Shown here in pieces: positions 16,550-23,763 of a stretch of DNA of 64,000 nucleotides. Within the stretch, counting starts at the first letter, position 1. The number at the start of each line of letters is the position of its first letter. Both the position numbers and the translations under genes were made by a program. The notes under the pieces are model-generated. The model searched no databases. It had not been told where the DNA came from and was given only the letters and a program-made list of their open reading frames with translations. The stretch lies in assembly GCF_000761215.1 (NCBI RefSeq), contig NZ_CP009438.1, positions 6,242,501 to 6,306,500 of the forward strand, in the 5' to 3' direction. Origin of the DNA: Streptomyces glaucescens. Lineage in GTDB: Bacteria; Actinomycetota; Actinomycetes; Streptomycetales; Streptomycetaceae.

Positions 16550-18169
16550 ATGGGACATCTGGAAGCCGCACACCTCGAGTACCACCTCCCCGACGGGAGG
16601 ACGCTGCTCGGCGATGTGTCCTTCCGGGTGGGCGAGGGTGCCGTCGTCGCCCTCGTCGGACCCAACGGCGCCGGCAAGACCACCCTGCTGCGGCTCATCT
16701 CCGGCGAGCTGACCCCGCACGGCGGCACCGTCACCGTCAGTGGCGGACTCGGCGTGATGCGGCAGTTCGTGGGCTCCGTCCGGGACGAGACGACCGTCCG
16801 CGACCTGCTGGTCTCCGTCGCGCCGCCCCGCATCCGCGAGGCCGCGCGAGCCGTGGACAGGGCCGAGCACGCGATCATGACGATCGACGACGAGGCCGCC
16901 CAGCTCGCCTACGCGCAGGCCCTCGCCGACTGGGCCGAGGCGCGCGGCTACGAGGCGGAGACCCTGTGGGACATCTGCACCACGGCCGCGCTCGGCGTGC
17001 CGTACGAGAAGGCGCAGTGGCGCCAGGTGCGCACCCTCTCCGGCGGTGAGCAGAAACGCCTCGTGCTGGAGGCGCTGCTGCGCGGCACCGACGAGGTCCT
17101 GCTGCTCGACGAGCCGGACAACTACCTCGACGTGCCCGGCAAGCGCTGGCTCGAGGAACGGCTGAAGGAGACCCGCAAGACGGTCCTGTTCGTCTCCCAC
17201 GACCGGGAACTGCTCGCCCGGGCCGCCGAGAAGATCGTCTCCGTCGAACCGGGCCCCGCCGGCGCCGACGCCTGGGTGCACGGCGGCGGCTTCGCCACCT
17301 ACCACGACGCCCGCCGGGAGCGCTTCGCCCGCTTCGAGGAACTGCGCCGCCGCTGGGACGAGAAGCACGCCCAGCTGAAGAAACTGGTGCTGAACCTGCG
17401 GCAGGCCGCCGCCGTCAGCCATGAGATGGCCTCCCGCTACGCCGCCGCCCAGACCCGGCTGCGCAAGTTCGAGGAGGCCGGCCCGCCGCCGGAGCCGCCG
17501 CGCGAGCAGGACATCCGGATGCGGCTCAAGGGCGGCCGCACCGGCGTCCGGGCCGTCACCTGCGAGGGGCTGGAGCTGACCGGCCTGATGAAACCGTTCG
17601 ACCTGGAGGTCTTCTACGGGGAACGGGTCGCCGTCCTCGGCTCCAACGGCTCCGGCAAGTCGCACTTCCTGCGCCTGCTGGCCGGGGAGGAGGTGGCGCA
17701 CACCGGCGCGTGGAAACTGGGGGCGCGGGTCGTGCCCGGGCACTTCGCGCAGACCCACGCGCACCCCGAACTCCTCGGGCGGACCCTGCTCGACATCCTG
17801 TGGACGGAGCACTCGCAGGACCGGGGGGCCGCCATGTCGCGGCTGCGCCGCTACGAGCTGACCGCGCAGGCCGAGCAGACCTTCGACCGGCTCTCCGGCG
17901 GCCAGCAGGCCCGCTTCCAGATCCTGCTCCTGGAACTGGCCGGAGCCACCGCCCTCCTCCTGGACGAGCCGACGGACAACCTCGACCTGGAGTCCGCCGA
18001 GGCCCTCCAGGAGGGCCTGGAGGCCTTCGAGGGGACCGTCCTCGCGGTCACCCACGACCGCTGGTTCGCCCGCTCCTTCGACCGCTACCTGGTCTTCGGC
18101 AGCGACGGCCGGGTCCGTGAGACGCCCGAACCGGTGTGGGACGAACGGCGGGTGGAACGGGCCCGGTAG
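16550..18169 (+). CDS. ABC-F family ATPase
   Basis: A 539-residue soluble protein with two ATP-binding cassettes and no membrane domain. NBD1: Walker A GPNGAGKTT (about 37-45), signature SGGEQKR, Walker B VLLLDEPDNYLD. A charged linker follows (RRWDEKHAQLKKLVLNLRQ). NBD2: GSNGSGKSH, SGGQQAR, ALLLDEPTDNLDLES. ABC-F proteins act on the ribosome, either as translation factors or in resistance to ribosome-targeting antibiotics. The role here cannot be decided from sequence. The LxxxH at the end of each cassette (FVSHDRE, AVTHDRW) is intact. Confidence 0.9.
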   Translation: MGHLEAAHLEYHLPDGRTLLGDVSFRVGEGAVVALVGPNGAGKTTLLRLISGELTPHGGTVTVSGGLGVMRQFVGSVRDETTVRDLLVSVAPPRIREAARAVDRAEHAIMTIDDEAAQLAYAQALADWAEARGYEAETLWDICTTAALGVPYEKAQWRQVRTLSGGEQKRLVLEALLRGTDEVLLLDEPDNYLDVPGKRWLEERLKETRKTVLFVSHDRELLARAAEKIVSVEPGPAGADAWVHGGGFATYHDARRERFARFEELRRRWDEKHAQLKKLVLNLRQAAAVSHEMASRYAAAQTRLRKFEEAGPPPEPPREQDIRMRLKGGRTGVRAVTCEGLELTGLMKPFDLEVFYGERVAVLGSNGSGKSHFLRLLAGEEVAHTGAWKLGARVVPGHFAQTHAHPELLGRTLLDILWTEHSQDRGAAMSRLRRYELTAQAEQTFDRLSGGQQARFQILLLELAGATALLLDEPTDNLDLESAEALQEGLEAFEGTVLAVTHDRWFARSFDRYLVFGSDGRVRETPEPVWDERRVERAR

Positions 18170-18193
18170 CCCGCCGGCGGGCCGGGCGGCCGC

Positions 18194-19312
18194 TCAGCTC
18201 CAGCGCAGCAGGGCGCCCAGGCCGCCCACCGGGGCGTCCCCGCGCCGCGCCTCGGAGGCCGTGGCCACCGAGATCGCCGGGGCCGCCGTCGCGACCGCCG
18301 AGCGGATCAGCGCGTCGTCGGCGCGGGCCGGCCAGGAGTGCTGCTCGCCGAGGATGCTCAGCTCCGTACGGCGCACCGCCAGCTGGTCGGGGTCCTCGCC
18401 GATCCACACCTCGCGGTGGTTGTCCGGGCCGTCCGGGCGGATCAGCAGCTCGTCGATCCGGTGCTCGCGGGCCGCCTCGACCAGCGCGGGCACGCCCTCC
18501 GCCGCCACCACGCGGCCGTCGGCGTCCGGCGCGCGGCCCGCCAGGAACCGCTCCAGCTCGGCATCGGCGCGGGCCCGCTCGTGAGCCGCCCGGGCCGCTT
18601 CCACGTCGGCGTCCAGCAGCCTGCTGCCCGCTCCGTGCGGCGCCTCGGTCACCCGGTCGTGCAGCCGCTGCGGCAGCCGGTCGCGCACCGCGTGCCGCTC
18701 GCGCTCCTCGCCCACCAGGATCAGCAGGTCCGCCTTGGTCTCCTCCTGGCAGACGGCGAGCGCGTCGGCGATCTCGGCGGCGTTGTGCTCCCAGGTGTTC
18801 TCCACCCGCAGCTGGAAGTGGCGCTCCGACCACTCCCCCGTACTGGTGCGGTGCAGCGGCCACTGGCGCCCGGTGACCGACCCGGCGTCCTCCCTGGCCA
18901 CGCTGCTGCGCAGCTCGAAGTCGGCGCCCTTGCGGTCGAGGTAGGCCACCACGCACACGGTGTCCTCGCCCTCCAGGTCCAGCAGCGGCGAGACGCGCGG
19001 CAGGGGCGCCCACTCGGCCCAGCTGCCGCCCTGCGGGGGCCGGGCCAGCGAGGGATCGAGCACGACGCGGCCCGCACGGGCGAACAGGGCCCGCCCGTGC
19101 GGCTCGGAGGAATGCCGCAGTTCCTCGACCGCGTCCCGGACCGCGTCGCAGGTCGCCTCGTCCGCGCCCTGGCCCCTCAGGTCCCGGGCCATCGCCTCGG
19201 CCGTGAGGTGGCGCTGGTGTGCGGTGTCCTCCGCGTGCACGGAGAGGTCGACGTAGACGGAGGCCCACGGCCCCGGATGTTCGTAGAGTGGATGCAGGAA
19301 CGCGAGGTCCAT
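18194..19312 (-). CDS. baeRF2 / Rv2629-like (Vms1-related release-factor fold) protein
   Basis: A 372-residue cytosolic protein beginning MDLAFLHPLYEHPGPWASVYVD. The layout matches the bacterial archaeo-eukaryotic release factor family 2, typified by mycobacterial Rv2629. It has an N-terminal RNase-H-like part (ASVYVDLS), a middle region (CVVAYLDRKGADFEL, GEWSERHFQLRVENTWEHNAAEIADAL, given in part) and a C-terminal L7Ae-like part with IDELLIRPDG. Members are linked to ribosome rescue or hibernation, and Rv2629 is in the DosR regulon. The start has GGGAGGGAG before it. It is divergent from a DUF6158-like gene across GGGTACCC. Confidence 0.78.
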   Translation of the reverse strand: MDLAFLHPLYEHPGPWASVYVDLSVHAEDTAHQRHLTAEAMARDLRGQGADEATCDAVRDAVEELRHSSEPHGRALFARAGRVVLDPSLARPPQGGSWAEWAPLPRVSPLLDLEGEDTVCVVAYLDRKGADFELRSSVAREDAGSVTGRQWPLHRTSTGEWSERHFQLRVENTWEHNAAEIADALAVCQEETKADLLILVGEERERHAVRDRLPQRLHDRVTEAPHGAGSRLLDADVEAARAAHERARADAELERFLAGRAPDADGRVVAAEGVPALVEAAREHRIDELLIRPDGPDNHREVWIGEDPDQLAVRRTELSILGEQHSWPARADDALIRSAVATAAPAISVATASEARRGDAPVGGLGALLRWS

Positions 19313-19365
19313 GGCTCCCTCCCGGATGCCATCGGGGGTAGTGCTGGTAGTGCTCATCGCCGGGC

Positions 19366-19373
19366 GGGTACCC
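19366..19373. promoter_or_regulatory. Palindromic GGGTACCC, possible two-way SigB-type -10
   Basis: GGGTACCC lies between two divergent genes. On the plus strand GGGTAC ends 9 bp before the ATG at 19381, the same spacing as at 1701/1716. On the minus strand the same bases are preceded by GTGT at a 15-bp spacer (19392-19389) and lead to the baeRF2-like gene. The plus-strand -35 is unclear. Confidence 0.4.
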
Positions 19374-19380
19374 GAACCGC

Positions 19381-19731
19381 ATGAACGAACACGACGAGCG
19401 GGGCACCACGATGACCGGAGTCGACCCGGGACGGCTGGACGACCAGCAGCTGATGAGGGAGCTGGAGACGATCCACCGCACGCGCCACGACACGCTGCTC
19501 TACGGCTCGAACGACGCGCTGCGGGCGCACAACGAGCGCATGGCCCAGCTCGAGGGCGAGTACCTGCGCCGCAATCCGCGCCGCTTCGTCGCCGCCGGCC
19601 GTACCCGGGACGGCGCCCGCGAGCGCGCGGCGGCCGGTGACGGCGCGGCGGCGGGCCCCCGCGAGGGGCGGCGCACGCCGGTCGGCAAGTGGGGGCCCGG
19701 CGACACCGGGGCGGGCGCCCCGCGGACGTGA
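19381..19731 (+). CDS. Small conserved actinobacterial protein (DUF6158-like)
   Basis: A 116-residue charged protein. Its core LDDQQLMRELETIHRTRHDTLLYGSNDALRAHNERMAQLEGEYLRR (given in part: LDDQQLMREL ... EGEYLRRNPRR) is a helical hairpin with a conserved HxTRHD pattern that I associate with DUF6158. The C-terminal half is Gly/Ala/Arg-rich. There is no signal peptide or membrane helix, and no ribosome-binding site before the first ATG. A second ATG at codon 11 could also serve. Confidence 0.6.
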   Translation: MNEHDERGTTMTGVDPGRLDDQQLMRELETIHRTRHDTLLYGSNDALRAHNERMAQLEGEYLRRNPRRFVAAGRTRDGARERAAAGDGAAAGPREGRRTPVGKWGPGDTGAGAPRT

Positions 19732-19755
19732 GGCGCACGCTCCCGGACGCGGGCG

Positions 19756-19814
19756 ACGACGTGACAGGCCGCCGGGAACCCCTGTCGAAGGGATTCCCGG
19801 CGGCCTGTCGTCGT
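19756..19814. terminator. Long hairpin terminator, about 20-bp stem
   Basis: ACAGGCCGCCGGGAA on the left pairs with TTCCCGGCGGCCTGT on the right, and flanking ACGACG/CGTCGT adds pairs around a two-base bulge. It lies between a plus-strand gene ending at 19731 and a minus-strand gene ending at 20027, where a bidirectional terminator is expected. Confidence 0.8.
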
Positions 19815-19897
19815 ACGTCCCGCGGCGTCCGCCCGCGCCACCCGGGCCGGCCCGGCGACCTGCTGTCCGGCCTGCGGTCCGTCTGACCTGCGGCCCG

Positions 19898-19967
19898 GCG
19901 GACCCGCAGCTCGGCGGACCCGCGGCCCGGCGGACCCGCGGCCCGGCGGAACCGCGTCCCGGCGGGG
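19898..19967 (+). repeat. Degenerate 16-bp tandem repeats
   Basis: About four copies of GGCGGACCCGCGGCCC, with small changes in the first and last copies, fill the space between the terminator hairpin and the PfpI gene. No gene is visible here. Confidence 0.7.
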
Positions 19968-20026
19968 CCGCCCGGACGGAGCGCCGACGCCGGGGCGGCC
20001 CCCGTCCGGTGCTAGGCGGCCTTCGC

Positions 20027-20569
20027 TCAGGCGGCTTCCTCGGCGAAGACGTCGAGGAACGCCTCGCAGAACGCCTTCAGGTCGTCCGGCTTGCGGCTGG
20101 TGACGAGCTTGTTCGCACCCCGCTCGCAGACCACCACCTGTTCGTCCACCCAGGTGCCGCCCGCGTTGCGGATGTCGGTGTGCAGGCTCGGCCAGGAGGT
20201 CAGCTCGCGGCCCCGTACGACGTCCGCCTCGACGAGCGTCCACGGCGCGTGGCAGATCGCGGCCACCGGCCGCCCCCGCTCGAAGAAGTCCCGGACGAAC
20301 GCGACCGCCTTCTCGTCCATCCGCAGGAAGTCGGGGTTGGCGACCCCGCCCGGCAGCACCAGCGCGTCGAAGGACTCCGCCGATGTCTCGCCGACGACCT
20401 CGTCCACGGGGAACGTGTCCGCCTTGTCGAGATGGTTGAAGGCCTGGACCTCCCCGGGCTTCGTCGACACGAGCACCGGCTGGTGGCCCGCGTCCTCGGC
20501 GGCCTGCCAGGGGTCGGTCAGCTCCACCTGCTCGACACCTTCCGGTGCGGTCAGGAATGCGATACGCAT
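20027..20569 (-). CDS. DJ-1/PfpI family type 1 glutamine amidotransferase-like protein
   Basis: A 180-residue protein of the PfpI/YhbO group. MRIAFLTAPEGVEQVELTDPW opens it, ALVLPGGVANPDFLR carries the conserved Glu-like region, and the nucleophile is the Cys of AICHAPW (about residue 107) followed by the His. Such proteins act as general stress proteins, with protease, chaperone or deglycase roles claimed. It is the third gene of a DUF2795-CBS-PfpI operon on the minus strand, 21 bp after the CBS gene. Confidence 0.88.
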   Translation of the reverse strand: MRIAFLTAPEGVEQVELTDPWQAAEDAGHQPVLVSTKPGEVQAFNHLDKADTFPVDEVVGETSAESFDALVLPGGVANPDFLRMDEKAVAFVRDFFERGRPVAAICHAPWTLVEADVVRGRELTSWPSLHTDIRNAGGTWVDEQVVVCERGANKLVTSRKPDDLKAFCEAFLDVFAEEAA

Positions 20570-20590
20570 GATCGATCGACGTCCTTTCGT

Positions 20591-21046
20591 TCAGCGTCCT
20601 GCGAGGCCGGACCCGGCGTCCCGGCCGGTGTCGTCCGGTGTGGCCCGGCTGATGTCGGCGAGCGCGCTGTCCGGGTCCTGCGCCACGGCGAGGTCCCCGA
20701 GGCTCACCATGCCGACCGGCAGCCCGCGCTCCACGACCGGCAGCCGGCGCACCGCCTTCTCCCGCATCAGGGCCACCGCGGTGGACACCGGGTCGTCCGG
20801 GGCCACCACGGCCGGATGCGGGGTGCACACCTGCCCGGCGCTCACGGTGAGCGGGTCGCGGCCCTCGGCGACGGCCCGCACGGTGATGTCCCGGTCGGTG
20901 AGCACGCCCACCACGTCCTGCCCGTCCGCCACCACCACGTCGCCGATGTTCTGGGCGCGCATCAGCTGCGCGGCCTCCACGAGCGAGGCGTCGGGACGGA
21001 CGGCCACCACGCCGGGGGTCATCACCTCCCTCACGTAGTCGGCCAT
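20591..21046 (-). CDS. CBS-domain pair protein
   Basis: A 151-residue protein made of two CBS domains. The first runs MTPGVVAVRPDASLVEAAQLM to VVGVLTDRDITVRAVAEG. The second runs VCTPHPAVVAPDDPVSTAVALM to GMVSLGDLA. Paired CBS domains bind adenine nucleotides or other ligands. Homologues such as mycobacterial Rv2626c (Hrp1) are hypoxia-induced. The ATG shares a base with the DUF2795 stop (TGATG), so translation is coupled. Confidence 0.9.
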   Translation of the reverse strand: MADYVREVMTPGVVAVRPDASLVEAAQLMRAQNIGDVVVADGQDVVGVLTDRDITVRAVAEGRDPLTVSAGQVCTPHPAVVAPDDPVSTAVALMREKAVRRLPVVERGLPVGMVSLGDLAVAQDPDSALADISRATPDDTGRDAGSGLAGR

Positions 21047-21417
21047 CAGGGCGCCTCTTCTCCGCGGGTCAGTGCCACGGCCAGTTCCTGGACGTTGCCG
21101 TAGCGGGCTCCGCGCGGCAGCCGGGTCAGCGGCTCGATCAGCACGTCGGGCGCGTTGTGCCGGCGCAACTCCGCGATCAGCTCTCCCGGGCCGGCCGGGA
21201 AGGGCCTGCGGCCGAGCACCCGGGCCAGCTCCAGGCGGGTCTCCTCCAGGGAGCCCAGCGCGGGTCCGCCCGCCACACGGGGGTCGTCGTCGGCGGAGGG
21301 CTCGGGATCGTGCCACTCCTCGGTACGGGTCGAATGGCCCGACCGCAGCATGCCCTGCAACTGGTGCTTCATCTCGTCGTCCCGGTGCACGCTCAGCCGG
21401 TCACTGCCTCGCTGCAT
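21046..21417 (-). CDS. DUF2795 domain protein
   Basis: A 123-residue protein. The C-terminal part (LARVLGRRPFPAGPGELI, AELRRHNAPDVLIEPLTRLP, YGNVQELAVAL) is a DUF2795 domain, a short helical domain common in actinobacteria. The N-terminal part is polar. The start MQRGSDRLSVHRDDEM is preceded by GGAGGGAGA. It is the first gene of a three-gene operon with CBS and PfpI proteins. A GGGTAC motif lies 34 bp upstream. Confidence 0.8.
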   Translation of the reverse strand: MQRGSDRLSVHRDDEMKHQLQGMLRSGHSTRTEEWHDPEPSADDDPRVAGGPALGSLEETRLELARVLGRRPFPAGPGELIAELRRHNAPDVLIEPLTRLPRGARYGNVQELAVALTRGEEAP

Positions 21418-21451
21418 GTCTCCCTCCACATCTCCGGGGGTGGACACCCGC

Positions 21452-21476
21452 GTACCCGAGGGGAGGTGACCGACAC
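21452..21476 (-). promoter_or_regulatory. Possible SigB-type promoter for the DUF2795-CBS-PfpI operon
   Basis: On the minus strand GTGT (21476-21473), a 15-bp spacer and GGGTAC (21457-21452) precede the DUF2795 ATG at 21417 by a short leader that contains the ribosome-binding site. The hexamer is common by chance, so support is moderate. Confidence 0.4.
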
Positions 21477-21547
21477 GGGGTTTGCGCGCCGGATCGGCGG
21501 AGACCCGGCCGAGGCCCCCCGCGCACACCCCTGCGGAAGGACAGGCC

Positions 21548-21679
21548 ATGGCGGTCTTCGCTGTGCTCGTTCCGTTCGTGCTGCTCGGCACGGTGCTGGC
21601 CCTCGGGCGCTACGAGGAGCTGATGCTGCCGGCGGAGCGCGAACCGGACGCGGCCGAGCCGGTCGTACTACGGCACTGA
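21548..21679 (+). CDS. 43-residue single-pass membrane protein
   Basis: A very short protein: residues 1-20 (MAVFAVLVPFVLLGTVLALG) are one membrane helix, followed by RYEELMLPAE and an acidic tail. The ATG follows GGAAGGA at good spacing, and the third-position G/C bias holds throughout. No function is known to me. It is divergent from the DUF2795 operon and stands just outside the transposon end. It could be a small stress-membrane protein. Confidence 0.6.
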   Translation: MAVFAVLVPFVLLGTVLALGRYEELMLPAEREPDAAEPVVLRH

Positions 21680-21730
21680 CGGACTACGGCGCTGAAGGAC
21701 TACGGCTCTGACGGATCACGCTCTGACGGA
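21668..21730 (+). repeat. Four degenerate 16-bp tandem repeats
   Basis: CTACGGCACTGACGGA, CTACGGCGCTGAAGGA, CTACGGCTCTGACGGA and a 15-bp fourth copy follow one another. They overlap the end of the 43-residue gene and stop 30 bp before the transposon end. Confidence 0.85.
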
Positions 21731-21760
21731 GCGCCCGGGCGCGGGACCGGTGCCGGCCGC

Positions 21761-21804
21761 GGGGAACATCGGTACAGCCGTTGGCGCTGAGAACGATCAT
21801 GGTC
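21761..21804 (+). repeat. Tn3 terminal inverted repeat, left (IRL)
   Basis: It starts GGGGAACATCGGTACAGCCG and continues for 44 bp. It matches the reverse complement of 26799-26842 except at four positions (13, 19, 33 and 34). The last codons of the resolvase frame run into it. Confidence 0.95.
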
Positions 21805-22723
21805 TGATCGGTGCGAGGGCGCTGACGCGGTTCTCGTACTCGCGGCGGGCCTTGCGCTGGGCCGGGACCGCGAGGAGGTCCTGGCCGCCGTCGAGCGGCT
21901 GGCAGCGGGCGAGAAGCTGGCGGTGCACGGCGCAGACGGCGGTGACGCGCAGGGTGTAGCCCTGGCCGCGCCGTACCGTCACGCCTTGGTCGAGCGTCGC
22001 CCGCTCGGCGGGCTCCAGCTCGGCGGTGCGGAGGAAGTCGGCGACCTTGCCCGGCATGTCGAGGGTGACCGGCAGCTCCGGCGGCGGAGTGCCCTCCTCG
22101 GTGGCGGTGTGGTGGGGCAGGAGGTCAGCGACGGCCGTGCGGATCGCGCCGCGGCTGACGCCGTGGTCGCGGGCGAGGGCAGCGATGGAGCGGCCTTACA
22201 GGTACGCGGTGCGCACGTCGTCGGTCTTCGTGGCTGCCACGGCGCGGCGGCGTCCGCCCTTGCTGCCCTTGGCTTCGGCGGCGCGCAGGCCGTCGTAGGT
22301 CAGCTCGCGCTGGAGGTCGCGTTGGAGTTCGCCGGCGGCGGCGAGGGTATGCACCATGAACTTCACGGTGGACAGCAGCTCGCCGGTGCGTGGGTGGCGG
22401 GCGGTGAGGTCCATCGCGGAGAACGCGCCGTCGTGGATGCGCAGGGCGAGGCGGTCGCGGTGGAGGACGTCGAGCACGTCGAGGATGTGCCCGCTGCCGC
22501 GTACGAGGCGGAACATCTCGGAGATGTGCACGGTGTCGCCCGGCCGCGCGTACGTGAGCAGCTCGCCGAACTTCGGGCGCTGGAGGGGGTGGAGGCGGCT
22601 GGAGGCGCCCGGGTCCTCCTCGAAGACGACCGGGTCCTCGATCCCGGCCTCGTCCAGGACGAGGTTCTGCCGGGCGGTCGACTGCTGGTCGGTCGAGACC
22701 CGCTTATAGACCAGGTTCGCCAC
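21797..22723 (-). pseudogene. tnpR: Serine recombinase/resolvase interrupted by an in-frame TAA
   Basis: From GTG 22723 (after GGGAGGGG) the frame encodes ANLVYKRVSTDQQSTARQN with the catalytic Ser, then FRLVRGSGHILDVLD and MVHTLAAAGELQRDLQRE, a complete resolvase catalytic domain. A TAA at 22198-22196 then stops it after residue 175. The same frame continues for 132 codons: GRSIAALARDHGVSRGAIRT is a helix-turn-helix, followed by a C-terminal extension to 21797. One base change (for example GAA or CAA to TAA) has cut the DNA-binding domain from the catalytic domain. It may be inactive, or the TAA could be a sequencing error. Confidence 0.85.
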
Positions 22724-22754
22724 CGAAGGCCCCTCCCTGATGGAGGATCGGACC

Positions 22755-22883
22755 TTATCTGTCATCAAACCCTGTCAGCAATCGCCATCGGATCTGATTG
22801 GATTCGGGCCGCCGCGAACCCCCGGATCGCACGGGTTCATTGGACGCGCCGGCTGCCTGTCGTCAAACGATCGTTTGCCGACA
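22755..22883. promoter_or_regulatory. Probable resolution site (res) of the transposon
   Basis: Just upstream of the resolvase start lie TGTCATCAAA (22760-22769) and TGTCAGCAAT (22773-22782). Further out is a 26-bp palindrome with one mismatched pair at 22858-22883, with arms TGTCGTCAAACGA and TCGTTTGCCGACA. The shared TGTCRNCAAA half-site and the order (accessory sites near tnpR, crossover-like palindrome distal) fit Tn3 res sites. Confidence 0.55.
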
Positions 22884-23017
22884 CCGAGTACCGTCATCCC
22901 GTGTTCGGTGCAGTGCCAACGCCTTCAGTGGCGCAACCTGGGCCATCACCGAGCGCTAACTTCATGGCCCATGGGCACCAGGTGTCGAGCTCGCTCACCT
23001 TCGGCAAGGGCTGAGCG

Positions 23018-23710
23018 TCATGCTGGCGGCCGGGTCAGTTTGGTGGCCACGGCATCGAGGACCCAGTCCAGACCGGTCGCGAAGGATGCCTCGGCGTCCA
23101 CGTCCGTGCCGTCGTACACGGCCTTAGTCAGCGCCGGGAAGCGACCGGTGGCCAACATCCTTGTCAGATGCGGGCCGGAGGCGCGCTGCCAGTCGTGCTT
23201 CGACAGGCCCGTGGCGCGCTCGGCCCGCAGGTTCGCGATCTCGCGCCTGATCGCGCCGGTGAAGTAGGCGCCGACAGTCTCCACCGCGCGCATGGCAGTA
23301 TCGATGTCGGTGAGGCTGTCCAGGGCGGCCAGCGTGGCCTCGCCCACGGCGAGGGCGTTCGGGCCCAGGGTCGGGCGGCCGCCAAGCAGATCGGCCAGCC
23401 ATTCGTGCCGGAGAGCGGCCTGCCTGGTGCGATGGGCGAGGGTGCGCAGCGCCTCCCGCCAGTCACCGGGCTGCTCCTGGGGGAGGATCTCGGCGTAGAC
23501 CTCGTCCACCATGAGGTCGAACAGCTCCTGCTTGGTGGAGATGTATCCGTACAGCCGCATCGGGCCCGCGTTCAGCCGAGCGGCGACCTTTCGCAACGAC
23601 ACCGCCTCCAGTCCGGCCTCGTCGGCCAGCGCAATGGCGGCGGCCACGATCCGCTCGCGGTCGAGCGGTACGGGGCGAGTCGGCGGCTCCGGCCGGTCCC
23701 ACACACTCAT
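23018..23710 (-). CDS. TetR/AcrR family transcriptional regulator
   Basis: A 230-residue regulator. The HTH is at about 17-62 (LDRERIVAAAIALADEAGLE, AVSLRKVAARLNAGPMRLYGYI, given in parts), followed by a TetR_C-like ligand domain (WREALRTLAHRTRQAALRHEWLA ... AVETVGAYFTGAIRREIA). The GPMRLYGYISTKQEL helix resembles TetR-class repressors. It is divergent from the TetX-like gene with 53 bp between, which hold two overlapping palindromes. It most likely represses itself and the monooxygenase until a ligand, possibly the drug substrate, binds. Confidence 0.9.
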   Translation of the reverse strand: MSVWDRPEPPTRPVPLDRERIVAAAIALADEAGLEAVSLRKVAARLNAGPMRLYGYISTKQELFDLMVDEVYAEILPQEQPGDWREALRTLAHRTRQAALRHEWLADLLGGRPTLGPNALAVGEATLAALDSLTDIDTAMRAVETVGAYFTGAIRREIANLRAERATGLSKHDWQRASGPHLTRMLATGRFPALTKAVYDGTDVDAEASFATGLDWVLDAVATKLTRPPA

Positions 23711-23738
23711 GGTTCACACCGTTCTGCTGCGATGCATC

Positions 23739-23760
23739 GTATTGATCAATACAGTGTATT
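23739..23760. promoter_or_regulatory. Overlapping palindromic operator for the TetR regulator
   Basis: GTATTGATCAATAC (23739-23752, perfect) overlaps AATACAGTGTATT (23748-23760, perfect around a central G) in the short space between the two divergent genes. This is where a TetR-family repressor would bind. The second palindrome ends 3 bp before the ATG at 23764, which lacks a ribosome-binding site. Confidence 0.7.
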
Positions 23761-23763
23761 GCC

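Noticed and set aside
23718..23763. A classical -10/-35 promoter for the TetX-like gene
   Set aside because: Several weak candidates overlap the palindromes, but none has both hexamers at proper spacing, so only the operator is reported.
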